A stretch of DNA of 64,000 nucleotides from Flavobacterium cerinum. Lineage in GTDB: Bacteria; Bacteroidota; Bacteroidia; Flavobacteriales; Flavobacteriaceae. The DNA is taken from assembly GCF_024496085.1 (NCBI RefSeq), contig NZ_CP101751.1, positions 1 through 64,000 on the forward strand, in the 5' to 3' direction. A model generated the notes under the pieces. It worked only from the letters and a program-made list of their open reading frames with translations. It made no database searches and was not told the DNA's origin. The position numbers were made by a program, and so were the translations under genes. Positions 26,218 through 34,207 of this stretch are shown in pieces; within the stretch, counting starts at the first letter, position 1; every line of letters starts with the position of its first letter.

Positions 26218-27291
26218 CTAATTGAAAATAATTGCCGAAGTTGTCGGTGCTGCCGGCTGCGGATTGATTGTTTCGTTTGTTATGGCTGAAGTACATCCTC
26301 CCGTAGCATTTTGAACGGTTACCGGATAACTTCCCTGTCCTACGTTATTAAAAATCGGACTCACCTGATAGTTCACCCCGTCAATACTGTAAACATACCC
26401 TGTTCCCAACGGTGCCGTCACCTCTATAGTAGCCATTGGTTGTGCACAAGTTGGCTGTGTTACTGTTACCGTTGGTGCCGCAGGAGCCGTAGGCTGTACA
26501 TCGATTGTTAATACGGTAGCAGTCGAAATACAACCTCCCGGCACTTTTACCGTAACATTATAAGTCGCTCCGGCTGTTAGTCCTGTAAATTGTAATCCGG
26601 TTTGGTAATTCGTTCCGTCCACACTATATTCATATCCTGTTCCTGTCGGTGCCGTTACCGTAATAGTTCCGGTAGCTAATGCACAGGTTGGTTGTTGTGT
26701 TACTGAGGCCGTCGGTGCCGATGGTGCTGCCGGTTGCGCATTAATTATTGCCGGTGTAATTCCCGATGTACAACCTGCTACACTTCTGATCGTTACATTA
26801 TATGTCCCTTGTGCAAGATTATTAAAGACATTCGATGACTGATAATTCGTTCCGTCAATACTATAGGTAAATCCGGTTCCTGTCGGTGGTGTCACCGTAA
26901 TCGTTCCCGTTGCCACAGTACATGTTGGTTGCACTAATGTCACTACCGGATTAGCCGGAATAGCTTCAATAGTCACCGTAAGATTCACCGGTGTTCCCGG
27001 ACATCCGGAAGCATTCGTTTCTGTAACCTGAAGATTATACACTCCAGCCGGAGTAGTTCCCCAATTGATTGTTATCGCATTTGCGTTTACGTTAGGTGTT
27101 CCGGTAATTGTTCCGGCAAATGTACCCGGTGTTACCACCCAACTATATGTTGAGCCAGCCGGTCCCGAACCCGGAGTATTGACGCTGTAATTTTTTACAG
27201 ATCCGGCACAAATTGTCTGTTGCGCATAAGTTCCTAAAGATGCCAACATTACAATTGTTAAAATCAAAATTCTTAAATAGTTTTTTTTCAT
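26218..27291 (-). CDS. Exported protein with three SprB-like repeats and no sorting domain
   Basis: A 357-residue protein with a clear signal peptide (MKKNYLRILILTIVMLASLG, cleavage after TYAQ). Residues 25-110 form a module shared with the downstream type B protein (ICAGSVKNYSV ... WGTTPAGVYNLQVTE). Three SprB-like repeats follow at about 121-192, 200-271 and 279-347, each with a PTC start, a YSIDGTNYQ-type centre and a GC near the end. The protein ends right after the third repeat (TSAIIFN) with no type A or type B signal. It might stay periplasmic, reach the surface by binding a partner, or use an unrecognised signal. Gaps to its neighbours are small (23 bases upstream). Confidence 0.82.
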   Translation of the reverse strand: MKKNYLRILILTIVMLASLGTYAQQTICAGSVKNYSVNTPGSGPAGSTYSWVVTPGTFAGTITGTPNVNANAITINWGTTPAGVYNLQVTETNASGCPGTPVNLTVTIEAIPANPVVTLVQPTCTVATGTITVTPPTGTGFTYSIDGTNYQSSNVFNNLAQGTYNVTIRSVAGCTSGITPAIINAQPAAPSAPTASVTQQPTCALATGTITVTAPTGTGYEYSVDGTNYQTGLQFTGLTAGATYNVTVKVPGGCISTATVLTIDVQPTAPAAPTVTVTQPTCAQPMATIEVTAPLGTGYVYSIDGVNYQVSPIFNNVGQGSYPVTVQNATGGCTSAITNETINPQPAAPTTSAIIFN

Positions 27292-27314
27292 TTTTCAGTA
27301 TTTGATGCGTTTTT

Positions 27315-28928
27315 CTAGTTATAGTATATCCCCATAGTTACCGGTTTATTGATCACTTTCAACATCGCCGCAAAGGAATGCTCCTGACAACTCGGCGTTG
27401 TTACAAAACAGTAATATTGGTTTCCGTTAAAACCGGCCGGTACATTCGTAACGGTCAACACCGGTGTTGTAGCTCCCGAATAAGTTGTTGAATTCGTTAC
27501 GTTAACCCAGTTCCCTGAACTGTTTAAAATTTTCCATTGATAAGTCACTCCGGTTGTATTACTCATCGCCACCGTAAACGTTGCATTCTGACTTTCGCAC
27601 ACCGTTACAGTTACCGGCTGCGTTGTTATTGAACTGGTATTTGAAACCGAATAATTATGAATTCCTATATCATCACAACTTTCCGTAGACGATATCATCC
27701 AATCACTACTTGCATATACACTTCTCGGAGCTGTCACGTCATTACGCCGAATCATTGTATAACCGGTATTATTCGGAGCATTTACGGCATCGATTACCGT
27801 TCCTCCTTTAACCAATTCAAAACCGTCATCGGCATTAAATCCGGTAGAATAACTCATATTCTGCGTAAAAGAACAATCCTGCGCATCATTTCCGATCCGA
27901 ATCAGATATAAATTTCCCGAGGGCAAACTTCCCGAAAGCGATATGGTATAAGAAGGTGTCGGATCTCCGGCCGTTCCGTATCTTAAAATAGAATACTGTG
28001 ATAAATTGATTGTCGATCCGGTACCGTTATACAATTCGATAATTCCGGCATCACCTCGTTCGGCATCGTATAATTCTGAAATAAACAAATCCGGATATAA
28101 AGAGGTACACGTTGCTTTTAGCACTGTAAATACCGGCGTTGAATTCCCTACACAACCATTCGTTGTGATGGTTACCGATCCGGTTGTTGCACCTACCGGA
28201 ACCACGGCTTCGATAAGCGTATTGGAAACAACAGTAAAAGAAGTTGCCTCCACTCCATTGAACTTAACAGATGAAGTCCCGGAACCGTTTGTAAAACCAT
28301 TACCATTAATTTTAACCAAAGTATTAACAGGTCCTGATGTTGGTAAAAAGCTAGTTACCGTTGCCGGCGTACAAGTTGTCACTATCGTTCCGTTAAATGC
28401 AAAATCGTTTATACTAAAAGTTCCGCCGGAAGCAGAAGCGCCCCATGCATAAATACGAAAAGTAATCGGTTGCGTTATATTTTGAAAAGCGGCTGCTGCC
28501 AAACTGATTGTCGTTCCGGTAGCCGTAGCGGTTCCGATATTGGCTCCGAAAGCATCCAGAGAAGAACGGAAAGCAAAAGCATTAGGTCCCGTTCCGGAAG
28601 CCTGTCCGGTATATTCAAAACTGGTAAATTTAATAGCATACCCGGCTGAAGGCGTTAACGTAAATTCAAAATAACGGGTATTAGATAACGCTCCGGCATT
28701 CCATCCGCTTGCATTATATCTGTTATTTGTATTACTCCCGGTTATTCCCGATCCGCGCCCGATACCGGAAACGGTTATATTCGGGCTTACGGTTTGTCCT
28801 GCGGTATATGGATTTGCAGTATTCGGATTCGTTCCTGTTATCGGGTTACTAAAGATTGCTTGTGCCTGAGTTGTATTAACGAAAAAAAGAATAAATAGCA
28901 TTATCGCTGATAAACTCAGTTTAGACAT
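27315..28928 (-). CDS. Exported lamin-tail/IPT-domain protein without a sorting domain
   Basis: About 537 residues from the ATG at 28928 (548 from an in-frame ATG at 28961). The signal peptide is MSKLSLSAIMLFILFFVNTT, ending near AQA. A beta-rich region of about 150 residues comes first. An IPT/TIG-like domain follows (VTSFLPTSGPVNTLVKINGN), then a lamin-tail-like domain (LFISELYDAERGDAGIIELYN). The last part is an Ig-like domain (QPVTVTVCESQNATFTVAM ... YYCFVTTPSC). The protein ends MLKVINKPVTMGIYYN with no T9SS signal that I recognise. It is the first gene of the operon with the SprB-repeat and type B genes. Function unknown. Confidence 0.8.
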   Translation of the reverse strand: MSKLSLSAIMLFILFFVNTTQAQAIFSNPITGTNPNTANPYTAGQTVSPNITVSGIGRGSGITGSNTNNRYNASGWNAGALSNTRYFEFTLTPSAGYAIKFTSFEYTGQASGTGPNAFAFRSSLDAFGANIGTATATGTTISLAAAAFQNITQPITFRIYAWGASASGGTFSINDFAFNGTIVTTCTPATVTSFLPTSGPVNTLVKINGNGFTNGSGTSSVKFNGVEATSFTVVSNTLIEAVVPVGATTGSVTITTNGCVGNSTPVFTVLKATCTSLYPDLFISELYDAERGDAGIIELYNGTGSTINLSQYSILRYGTAGDPTPSYTISLSGSLPSGNLYLIRIGNDAQDCSFTQNMSYSTGFNADDGFELVKGGTVIDAVNAPNNTGYTMIRRNDVTAPRSVYASSDWMISSTESCDDIGIHNYSVSNTSSITTQPVTVTVCESQNATFTVAMSNTTGVTYQWKILNSSGNWVNVTNSTTYSGATTPVLTVTNVPAGFNGNQYYCFVTTPSCQEHSFAAMLKVINKPVTMGIYYN

Positions 28929-29011
28929 TACGTTTGATATGTTGAATTGTATTAATTTCATTCAAATAATTTTCATTTTTTGCATTATAACTCGTTTGAT
29001 TTTGAGCCATA

Positions 29012-29019
29012 CAAAAATA
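29012..29019 (-). promoter_or_regulatory. Putative -7 element (TATTTTTG) of the three-gene surface operon
   Basis: The minus strand reads TATTTTTG, about 85 bases before the preferred start of the lamin-tail gene. No -33 TTG is visible. The IS end lies about 100 bases further upstream, so the native promoter appears to be preserved. Confidence 0.4.
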
Positions 29020-29109
29020 TATATCCCTAAAAACCAGACACTCATTACCACATTATCATTTACTATTCATAAGGTTATCATTCTGTTAACTCCTTCTTTT
29101 TTTTCCATA

Positions 29110-29146
29110 AAAAAAGGGGCTGTCTCAAAAGGACATCCCCTTTTTT
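29110..29146 (-). terminator. Terminator-like hairpin at the IS left end
   Basis: AAAAAAGGGG and CCCCTTTTTT form a 10-bp stem around a 17-base loop. The G and C parts belong to the IS, while part of the T run (as read on the minus strand) comes from the flank. It would end the transposase transcript. Confidence 0.75.
29116..29131 (+). repeat. Left terminal inverted repeat of the insertion sequence
   Basis: GGGGCTGTCTCAAAAG; a perfect 16-base match to the complement of the right end. Confidence 0.9.
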
Positions 29147-29249
29147 ATTGCCGACAATCTTCTGATTTATTTTTTCTGATTTAGCTATTTTGATGTCTCT
29201 TTTAGCCAGTAAAAGCATCTACTTTTCAAAAAAGAGAAAATTATCCCTT

Positions 29250-30605
29250 TTATGATGTCCTAACAGGGCATTTTTTGAGGTTATGAGCCATAGCAAGTAA
29301 TGCCGTTTCCACTTCGGCCTTGGCTTTGCTACGCAGATTATACCTGCGGAAGCCTTTGTTGTTTTTTATCTGGGCAAACACGGTTTCTACATCATGACAG
29401 CGTTGCTTTCTGAGTTCCTTTCCCCTGTCGGTTACGAGCAGGTTATAAGCTTTTGTTCTTAACTGGGCTACTTCGGGATTAGATAAAGAGATACTTGGTA
29501 TTCCTGTTCTGGTGTCTTTGTCAAAATGATTATATTTTACATATGCTTCAACACCTTCATTATCAAGTAATGTGTAGTTTTCCTGCGAACCATAACCTGC
29601 ATCAGCCACAAGTTCTTCAGGTAGTCTATTGTAGTGTTCTTTAAAAATTTTTATATGTTCGGGTAGCGTCCTTGTATCATTGGGATTAGGGTGTAAAGAG
29701 TAATTTACAATGAACTGGTTGTGTGTGCTTATCTGTAAGTTATATCCCGGTTTTAACTGTCCGTTCTTCATGTGGTCTTCTTTCATCCGCATAAAAGTAG
29801 CATCAGTATCGGTCTTACAAAAGCTGTTTCGCTTACCCATTATATCTTCTTGCTTAGCATACTTCTCAAGGTTTGCAGGCCAGTTCTTACGGGCATAGTT
29901 AAGCTTCTGCCGTACTTTAGGGCATATCTTTTTGCCTTTAAGGGCGGTGTCAATCTTCTTAATAGTCTTTTCAACAGCTTCCTTGTCAATAGCCTTAAAC
30001 TCAACTTCTGTCTTGTCTTTAGATTCAGTAGCGGCAACTTGCTGCGTATACTCCCATAAGTCCTGAAGCTGCTCTTCTATGCGCCTTTTATTCCTTTCGA
30101 TGGATCTGCCCCATACAAAAGTGTACCGGTTGGCATTGGCTTCTATTTTTGTACCATCGGTAAAAACAGTTTTAAGGCTCACATGTCCCTGGGATTCTAA
30201 AAGCAATACAACCTGGGTAAAGATGCTGCGTACCTCATCTTTAAGGCGTTCACTCCTAAAGCGGTTTATAGTATTATGGTCAGGACGGCTCATACCGCTT
30301 AACCACATAAAATGGATATTCTGCTTCAAGGCTTCCTCAAGCCTGCGGCTGGAAAAAATATTGCACAAATAACCATAAACCAACACTTTAAGAAGCATGC
30401 GGGGATGGTAACTGGAAGTGCCGCCTGGTTTGTAATTCTTAATAAGGCATTCCAAATCAAGACCGTCAATCACATCGGAAACGGTTCTTACTGGATGGTT
30501 GAGTTCTATCAGCTCCTCTAAACTCGGAGGAAGTAGAAAATTTTGCTTGGGATTGTAATCTTTAAAGACTACTTTTGATTTATTATACACACCGCAAGTT
30601 AACAA
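29250..30605 (-). CDS. IS1182 family transposase
   Basis: A 451-residue DDE transposase with intact reading frame. The N-terminal part carries the family's PPSLEELIELNHPVRTV motif and the GMSRPDHNTINRFRS helix-turn-helix-like segment. The catalytic core includes TVFTDGTKIEANANRYTF (first Asp), ELVADAGYGSQENY (second Asp) and a C-terminal CHDVETVFAQIKNNKGFRRY motif with the Glu. A basic, lysine-rich insertion lies at about 190-260. The start is uncertain: the frame opens at a TTG (30605), with a GTG at 30590 as an alternative. No frameshift or internal stop is seen, so it may be functional. Confidence 0.93.
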   Translation of the reverse strand: MLTCGVYNKSKVVFKDYNPKQNFLLPPSLEELIELNHPVRTVSDVIDGLDLECLIKNYKPGGTSSYHPRMLLKVLVYGYLCNIFSSRRLEEALKQNIHFMWLSGMSRPDHNTINRFRSERLKDEVRSIFTQVVLLLESQGHVSLKTVFTDGTKIEANANRYTFVWGRSIERNKRRIEEQLQDLWEYTQQVAATESKDKTEVEFKAIDKEAVEKTIKKIDTALKGKKICPKVRQKLNYARKNWPANLEKYAKQEDIMGKRNSFCKTDTDATFMRMKEDHMKNGQLKPGYNLQISTHNQFIVNYSLHPNPNDTRTLPEHIKIFKEHYNRLPEELVADAGYGSQENYTLLDNEGVEAYVKYNHFDKDTRTGIPSISLSNPEVAQLRTKAYNLLVTDRGKELRKQRCHDVETVFAQIKNNKGFRRYNLRSKAKAEVETALLAMAHNLKKCPVRTS

Positions 30606-30618
30606 ACTTGCAAAATAT

Positions 30619-30638
30619 AGGGAGCTCTCGGGCTCCCT
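30619..30638 (-). other. Hairpin upstream of the transposase start
   Basis: AGGGAGC and GCTCCCT form a 7-bp stem with a 6-base loop between the right IS end and the transposase start. No T run follows on the minus strand. It could limit transposase expression from outside transcripts, a known strategy in other IS elements; here that is an inference. Confidence 0.5.
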
Positions 30639-30668
30639 TATTTGTATAAAAAAATTGAGGCTGCCTCA

Positions 30669-30684
30669 CTTTTGAGACAGCCCC
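30669..30684 (-). repeat. Right terminal inverted repeat of the insertion sequence
   Basis: The complement reads GGGGCTGTCTCAAAAG, identical to the left end over 16 bases. Confidence 0.9.
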
Positions 30685-30708
30685 CTTCCTTTTATAATAA
30701 TAGTAAGA

Positions 30709-33700
30709 TTATTTTTTAATCACTTTAACAGACTGTGATTGTCCGTTTGCTTTCACCTGTAAGATATAAGCTCCGGTTGGTAACACACTCATATCTACTG
30801 AAACTGTTGTTGCATTTGGCTGAACAGCAATAACACGCTGTCCTACCAGATTAAATACCTCAACTGAAGTAATATCGTTAGTATATGTTACTGTAAACAC
30901 ATCGATTACCGGGTTCGGATAATATTTTAATCCCGGCATATTGAAAGAACCAGTTCCTAAAGTTACTGTTGCCGTTACCGCTAACGGTGCAATACTTCTA
31001 CAACCTCCTACCGTTTGCATTGCATAGTAAGTTGTTCCGCTTACTAACTGTGTAGTCGTTGCTAAAGCATTGGTATTAGCTAAAGCATCAGCTTCCGTCG
31101 GGTACCATACTACTGCTGTTCCCGTTGCTACAAGACTAGCAATTGTTGCTTCAGCCGGAGTGTTAACATTGATTACCTGCGTAGCATTTCCTGTTGGCGC
31201 AGCCGGTGCCGGAGTTACATTTACTGTTATTGTAGATTCTGTATAACATCCTGTTGTCGGATTTGTTCCTCTTACTGTATATGTAGTTGTTGTAGCCGGT
31301 GATACCGATACTGAATTTCCTGATAAGTTACCCGGCATCCAGTTCCACGTTAAATCGCCTGCTCCTGTAGAAGCTGTCTGACCACCAAATACTACATTTA
31401 ATCTGTTTTTAGATAAAGCCGGTGTCGGGTTTGTTGTTGCCAATACTGTTGTAGCTGACGGCGTACTTGTTGTAGCCGATGCTGTTGTATTATCAGCAGT
31501 TGCCGTATAATAAGTAATTGCATTATACGTTAAATCCGCTCCGTCTTGTCTGATATCTAAGATGATATTAGACACTCCGTCCCATACATATGGAGTTGTA
31601 AACGTAATTGTATTTAATCCTACTGCATGTGTATAAGTAGCCGGTCCGTATACCAGGTTTAATCCTGTTGTTGTAAATGCCGTCATTGTACTAGCAGTAG
31701 TCGTTCCGATACGTACTGTAAAGTTCGTTACATTCGTTCCGCTTCCTAAACTTGTAATTCGGTAAGCGATTGAGGTAATGTTACCCGGTTTTAATCCCGC
31801 TGCTGTTAATTCTGCCGCAGTAAATACCGTTTGATTCCAATATTGTGCCCAACGGTTACAGAATGCTGTAGGCTGTGTTGTATCTCCTGTTAGCGATGTA
31901 CCTGTTCCGATAGTAATCGTACCCGGTGCCACTGTTTGTGTAGTTGCTGCTATCGTTGATGACGTTCCCTGGCAAATTGTAGCCGGTGTAGCAGTAACAT
32001 TAACAACCGGATTCGGATTGATATTCACTACTACTGTTGCTGTTGTAGCACAACTTCCAGCCGATTGAGAAGCTGTTAAAGTATAAGTTGTTGTTGCTGT
32101 CGGATTAAAAGTCCATCCGTTAGTTGCATCTCCTGTTACTCCCGTTGCTGGAGACCAGGTATAGGTATCGTAGTTTAAACCTCCTGTTGCAAGTGTTATT
32201 GCGCTGCTGGTTTGTCCGCTACATACCGCTGTTGTACTGTTTGCACTTAGTGTTATAGCCGGTGCCGAAGTAACTGTAGCTACAACTTCTGTTCTTACTG
32301 AAGCACAAGCTAAATCAAATTTCCAGTTATAAAAGCCCATAAAATAAGTCGGATCATATCCGTTTCCGGTGATGTTTGCCGCTGCAGAAGTATACGGATA
32401 TACTGCTCCGGATACATTACGACTAACTCCTCCTGAAGGTAGTGTCGGATATAACTGATAGCTTCCCGGTGCCAATGTATGATTTAATGTAATTGTCTGT
32501 GCAGTCGCTCCTCCGCCTACGTTTGTTGTATACGGATAAGTTGCAATTACAGTTCCTGATGAATTTCGAACCGCAATAGATCCGGTTTGTCCGGTTGTTT
32601 GCGGGAAGATATCAATCGAAACTAATTTTGTATTTTGTAAAACCGTAAAGCTGACATCCCATTCAATTGTTTGTGTTCCAATAGTACCTCCTTGCGCAGT
32701 TGGCGAAATCGGTCCTACGTTGGTAGAACCCGGTACTGCTGTTTCCACCCAGTAGGATGTTGTCGCCGAAATTACCGGTGTTGTAAATGAAGGTCCCGTT
32801 CCCAAAGCCGTTCCTCCGGTTTGAGCCGCATACCATCCGATTACTCCACCTGCTGCCGTAGCACTAAGTGTTGCTGTTCCGGTACCACATACGGTTCCCG
32901 GTGTTGTTCCGGTGATATCAAAATAATCACACTTGGTTGTAAACGTTGCTGATGCAGCCCACGCACTAAAATCACTACCCCCACAACTTGAACGTACATA
33001 AACTGTATATGTAGTAGATGGTGCTAATCCGGTAGCATTTTGTGTCACTACACCTGCCGGGGATGTTCCTGAAGCTCCCAAACCGGTTGCTCCGCTTCCT
33101 GCGGCTCCGCTGCTTCTTACTTCATATTGGTATCCGTTTGCCGGAGCTGTCGCCGGAGCCGTCCATGAAAGTGTAGCACTGTTTTTAGTAACAGCACTTG
33201 TTGTAACTGCTGTTGGCGCAAAACAAGTCGGCACTGTTGATGTTAATGAAATATTATCTAATGAAGCCGGTGGGTTTTCTCCGTCAGAAGAATCATTTTT
33301 CCATACGAATAATAATCGTTTCGTTTTTCCGGAAACATAATTCATTTGTGCAGTAGTAAACGCATAGGTTACCGCTGTTGTTGTTGTTGGATTTACAGTT
33401 CCGGCACGTTGTAACAGATAATAACCTGTAGTTCCGTTTGTATATCCGGTCCATCCTGTAGTAGTTGTATTCGTACCGGTTGGTCCAACGTTAGACGGCG
33501 TGATGTTTGTATCTATAATATACACCATCAGGTTATCATAGTTCCCATCGTTTCCGTTTCCTCTCCAGTCAAAAGACAAGTTAACGGAAGTTGCTCCGAC
33601 AGGGAAAGCCACATCTCTATAGAAAAAAGATCTGCTGGTCGAAGTTGCATTATAATTCCATGTTGTTCCGCCGTCTGTAGAAATATAAGCACCTCTATTT

Positions 33701-33945
33701 CCGGTAAACCAACCCGGCGCAGTACCTAAACTCCATTTATTTGTCACATCGTCCAATGCAGTCCAGCCATTCGCAGCCAAAGTAGTTCCGTTTTCAAAAC
33801 CGCCTTCAGCAGCCGGATTGATCAAAACCGTCTGGGCATTTAACTGTCCCAAACAAAAGGTCAGCATAAACAAATAAAAGGCATTCCAACCCAGTGTCGG
33901 TTTTTTATGCCATTTCAATTTGCTTAATAAAGTAGTTTTTTTCAT
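30709..33945 (-). CDS. Large secreted surface protein, Fn3/Ig-like, with T9SS type A signal
   Basis: A 1078-residue secreted protein with a signal peptide ending near residue 38 (LGQLNAQ). The first module (about 39-235) is a beta-rich domain beginning VLINPAAEGGFENGTTLAAN. A fibronectin-III domain follows (about 240-335; APTAVTTSAVTKNSATLSW). Several Ig-like and beta modules come next, including two CSGQTSSA/CQGTSSTIA-type segments. The C-terminus has a type A sorting domain (LKYYPNPVIDVFTVTYTND ... TGAYILQVKANGQ, final KVIKK). It is a paralogue of the adjacent 1589-residue protein, near-identical over several hundred residues at the C-terminal end. The IS sits just past its stop, where its terminator would be expected. 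Ligand unknown. Confidence 0.9.
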   Translation of the reverse strand: MKKTTLLSKLKWHKKPTLGWNAFYLFMLTFCLGQLNAQTVLINPAAEGGFENGTTLAANGWTALDDVTNKWSLGTAPGWFTGNRGAYISTDGGTTWNYNATSTSRSFFYRDVAFPVGATSVNLSFDWRGNGNDGNYDNLMVYIIDTNITPSNVGPTGTNTTTTGWTGYTNGTTGYYLLQRAGTVNPTTTTAVTYAFTTAQMNYVSGKTKRLLFVWKNDSSDGENPPASLDNISLTSTVPTCFAPTAVTTSAVTKNSATLSWTAPATAPANGYQYEVRSSGAAGSGATGLGASGTSPAGVVTQNATGLAPSTTYTVYVRSSCGGSDFSAWAASATFTTKCDYFDITGTTPGTVCGTGTATLSATAAGGVIGWYAAQTGGTALGTGPSFTTPVISATTSYWVETAVPGSTNVGPISPTAQGGTIGTQTIEWDVSFTVLQNTKLVSIDIFPQTTGQTGSIAVRNSSGTVIATYPYTTNVGGGATAQTITLNHTLAPGSYQLYPTLPSGGVSRNVSGAVYPYTSAAANITGNGYDPTYFMGFYNWKFDLACASVRTEVVATVTSAPAITLSANSTTAVCSGQTSSAITLATGGLNYDTYTWSPATGVTGDATNGWTFNPTATTTYTLTASQSAGSCATTATVVVNINPNPVVNVTATPATICQGTSSTIAATTQTVAPGTITIGTGTSLTGDTTQPTAFCNRWAQYWNQTVFTAAELTAAGLKPGNITSIAYRITSLGSGTNVTNFTVRIGTTTASTMTAFTTTGLNLVYGPATYTHAVGLNTITFTTPYVWDGVSNIILDIRQDGADLTYNAITYYTATADNTTASATTSTPSATTVLATTNPTPALSKNRLNVVFGGQTASTGAGDLTWNWMPGNLSGNSVSVSPATTTTYTVRGTNPTTGCYTESTITVNVTPAPAAPTGNATQVINVNTPAEATIASLVATGTAVVWYPTEADALANTNALATTTQLVSGTTYYAMQTVGGCRSIAPLAVTATVTLGTGSFNMPGLKYYPNPVIDVFTVTYTNDITSVEVFNLVGQRVIAVQPNATTVSVDMSVLPTGAYILQVKANGQSQSVKVIKK

Positions 33946-34155
33946 AAATAATATATTAACAGTTTATTAGCACCAATGTAAGCAAATATTAATCATGTTA
34001 TATAAAATATTAATCTTTTAATAAACAAAAATCAACATTATAACAAATTAAAAACACTATATACACTAAATTAACTTATTGTTTGTTTATTTAATCAATT
34101 ATCAAAACCACGACTTTTAATCCTGCAATATTGCAACCCTGTTTTACTCCAATAA

Positions 34156-34183
34156 AAAAGGGCCATCCGAAGACAGCCCTTTT
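34156..34183 (-). terminator. Terminator with a TTCG loop after the 1589-residue protein gene
   Basis: On the minus strand, GGGCTGTC-TTCG-GATGGCCC forms an 8-bp stem, with two G-T pairs, closed by a UUCG tetraloop. It is flanked by A4 and T6 runs, 25 bases past the stop codon. Confidence 0.85.
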
Positions 34184-34207
34184 AAAATTTCCTAAATAGG
34201 ATTTGTA

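Larger units (their letters stand above)
29116..30684 (-). mobile_element. IS1182-type insertion sequence (about 1.57 kb)
   Basis: The element carries one full-length transposase gene between matching inverted ends. The left end reads GGGGCTGTCTCAAAAG (29116-29131), and the right end (30669-30684) is its exact complement. I see no convincing target duplication: the flanks are A-rich on the left and CTTCCTTTT on the right. It lies between two secreted-protein genes, just past the stop of the one at 30709. The left end with its flank forms a terminator-like hairpin. An uninterrupted transposase suggests the copy could be recent or active. Confidence 0.9.

Noticed and set aside
26176..27291. A frameshift splitting one long protein into the SprB-repeat and type B genes
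   Set aside because: The downstream gene has its own signal peptide and a second copy of the shared N-terminal module, so it is an independent gene.
29100..30700. Target-site duplication for the IS1182-type element
   Set aside because: The sequences outside the two ends (A-rich on the left, CTTCCTTTT on the right) do not match, so no duplication can be claimed.
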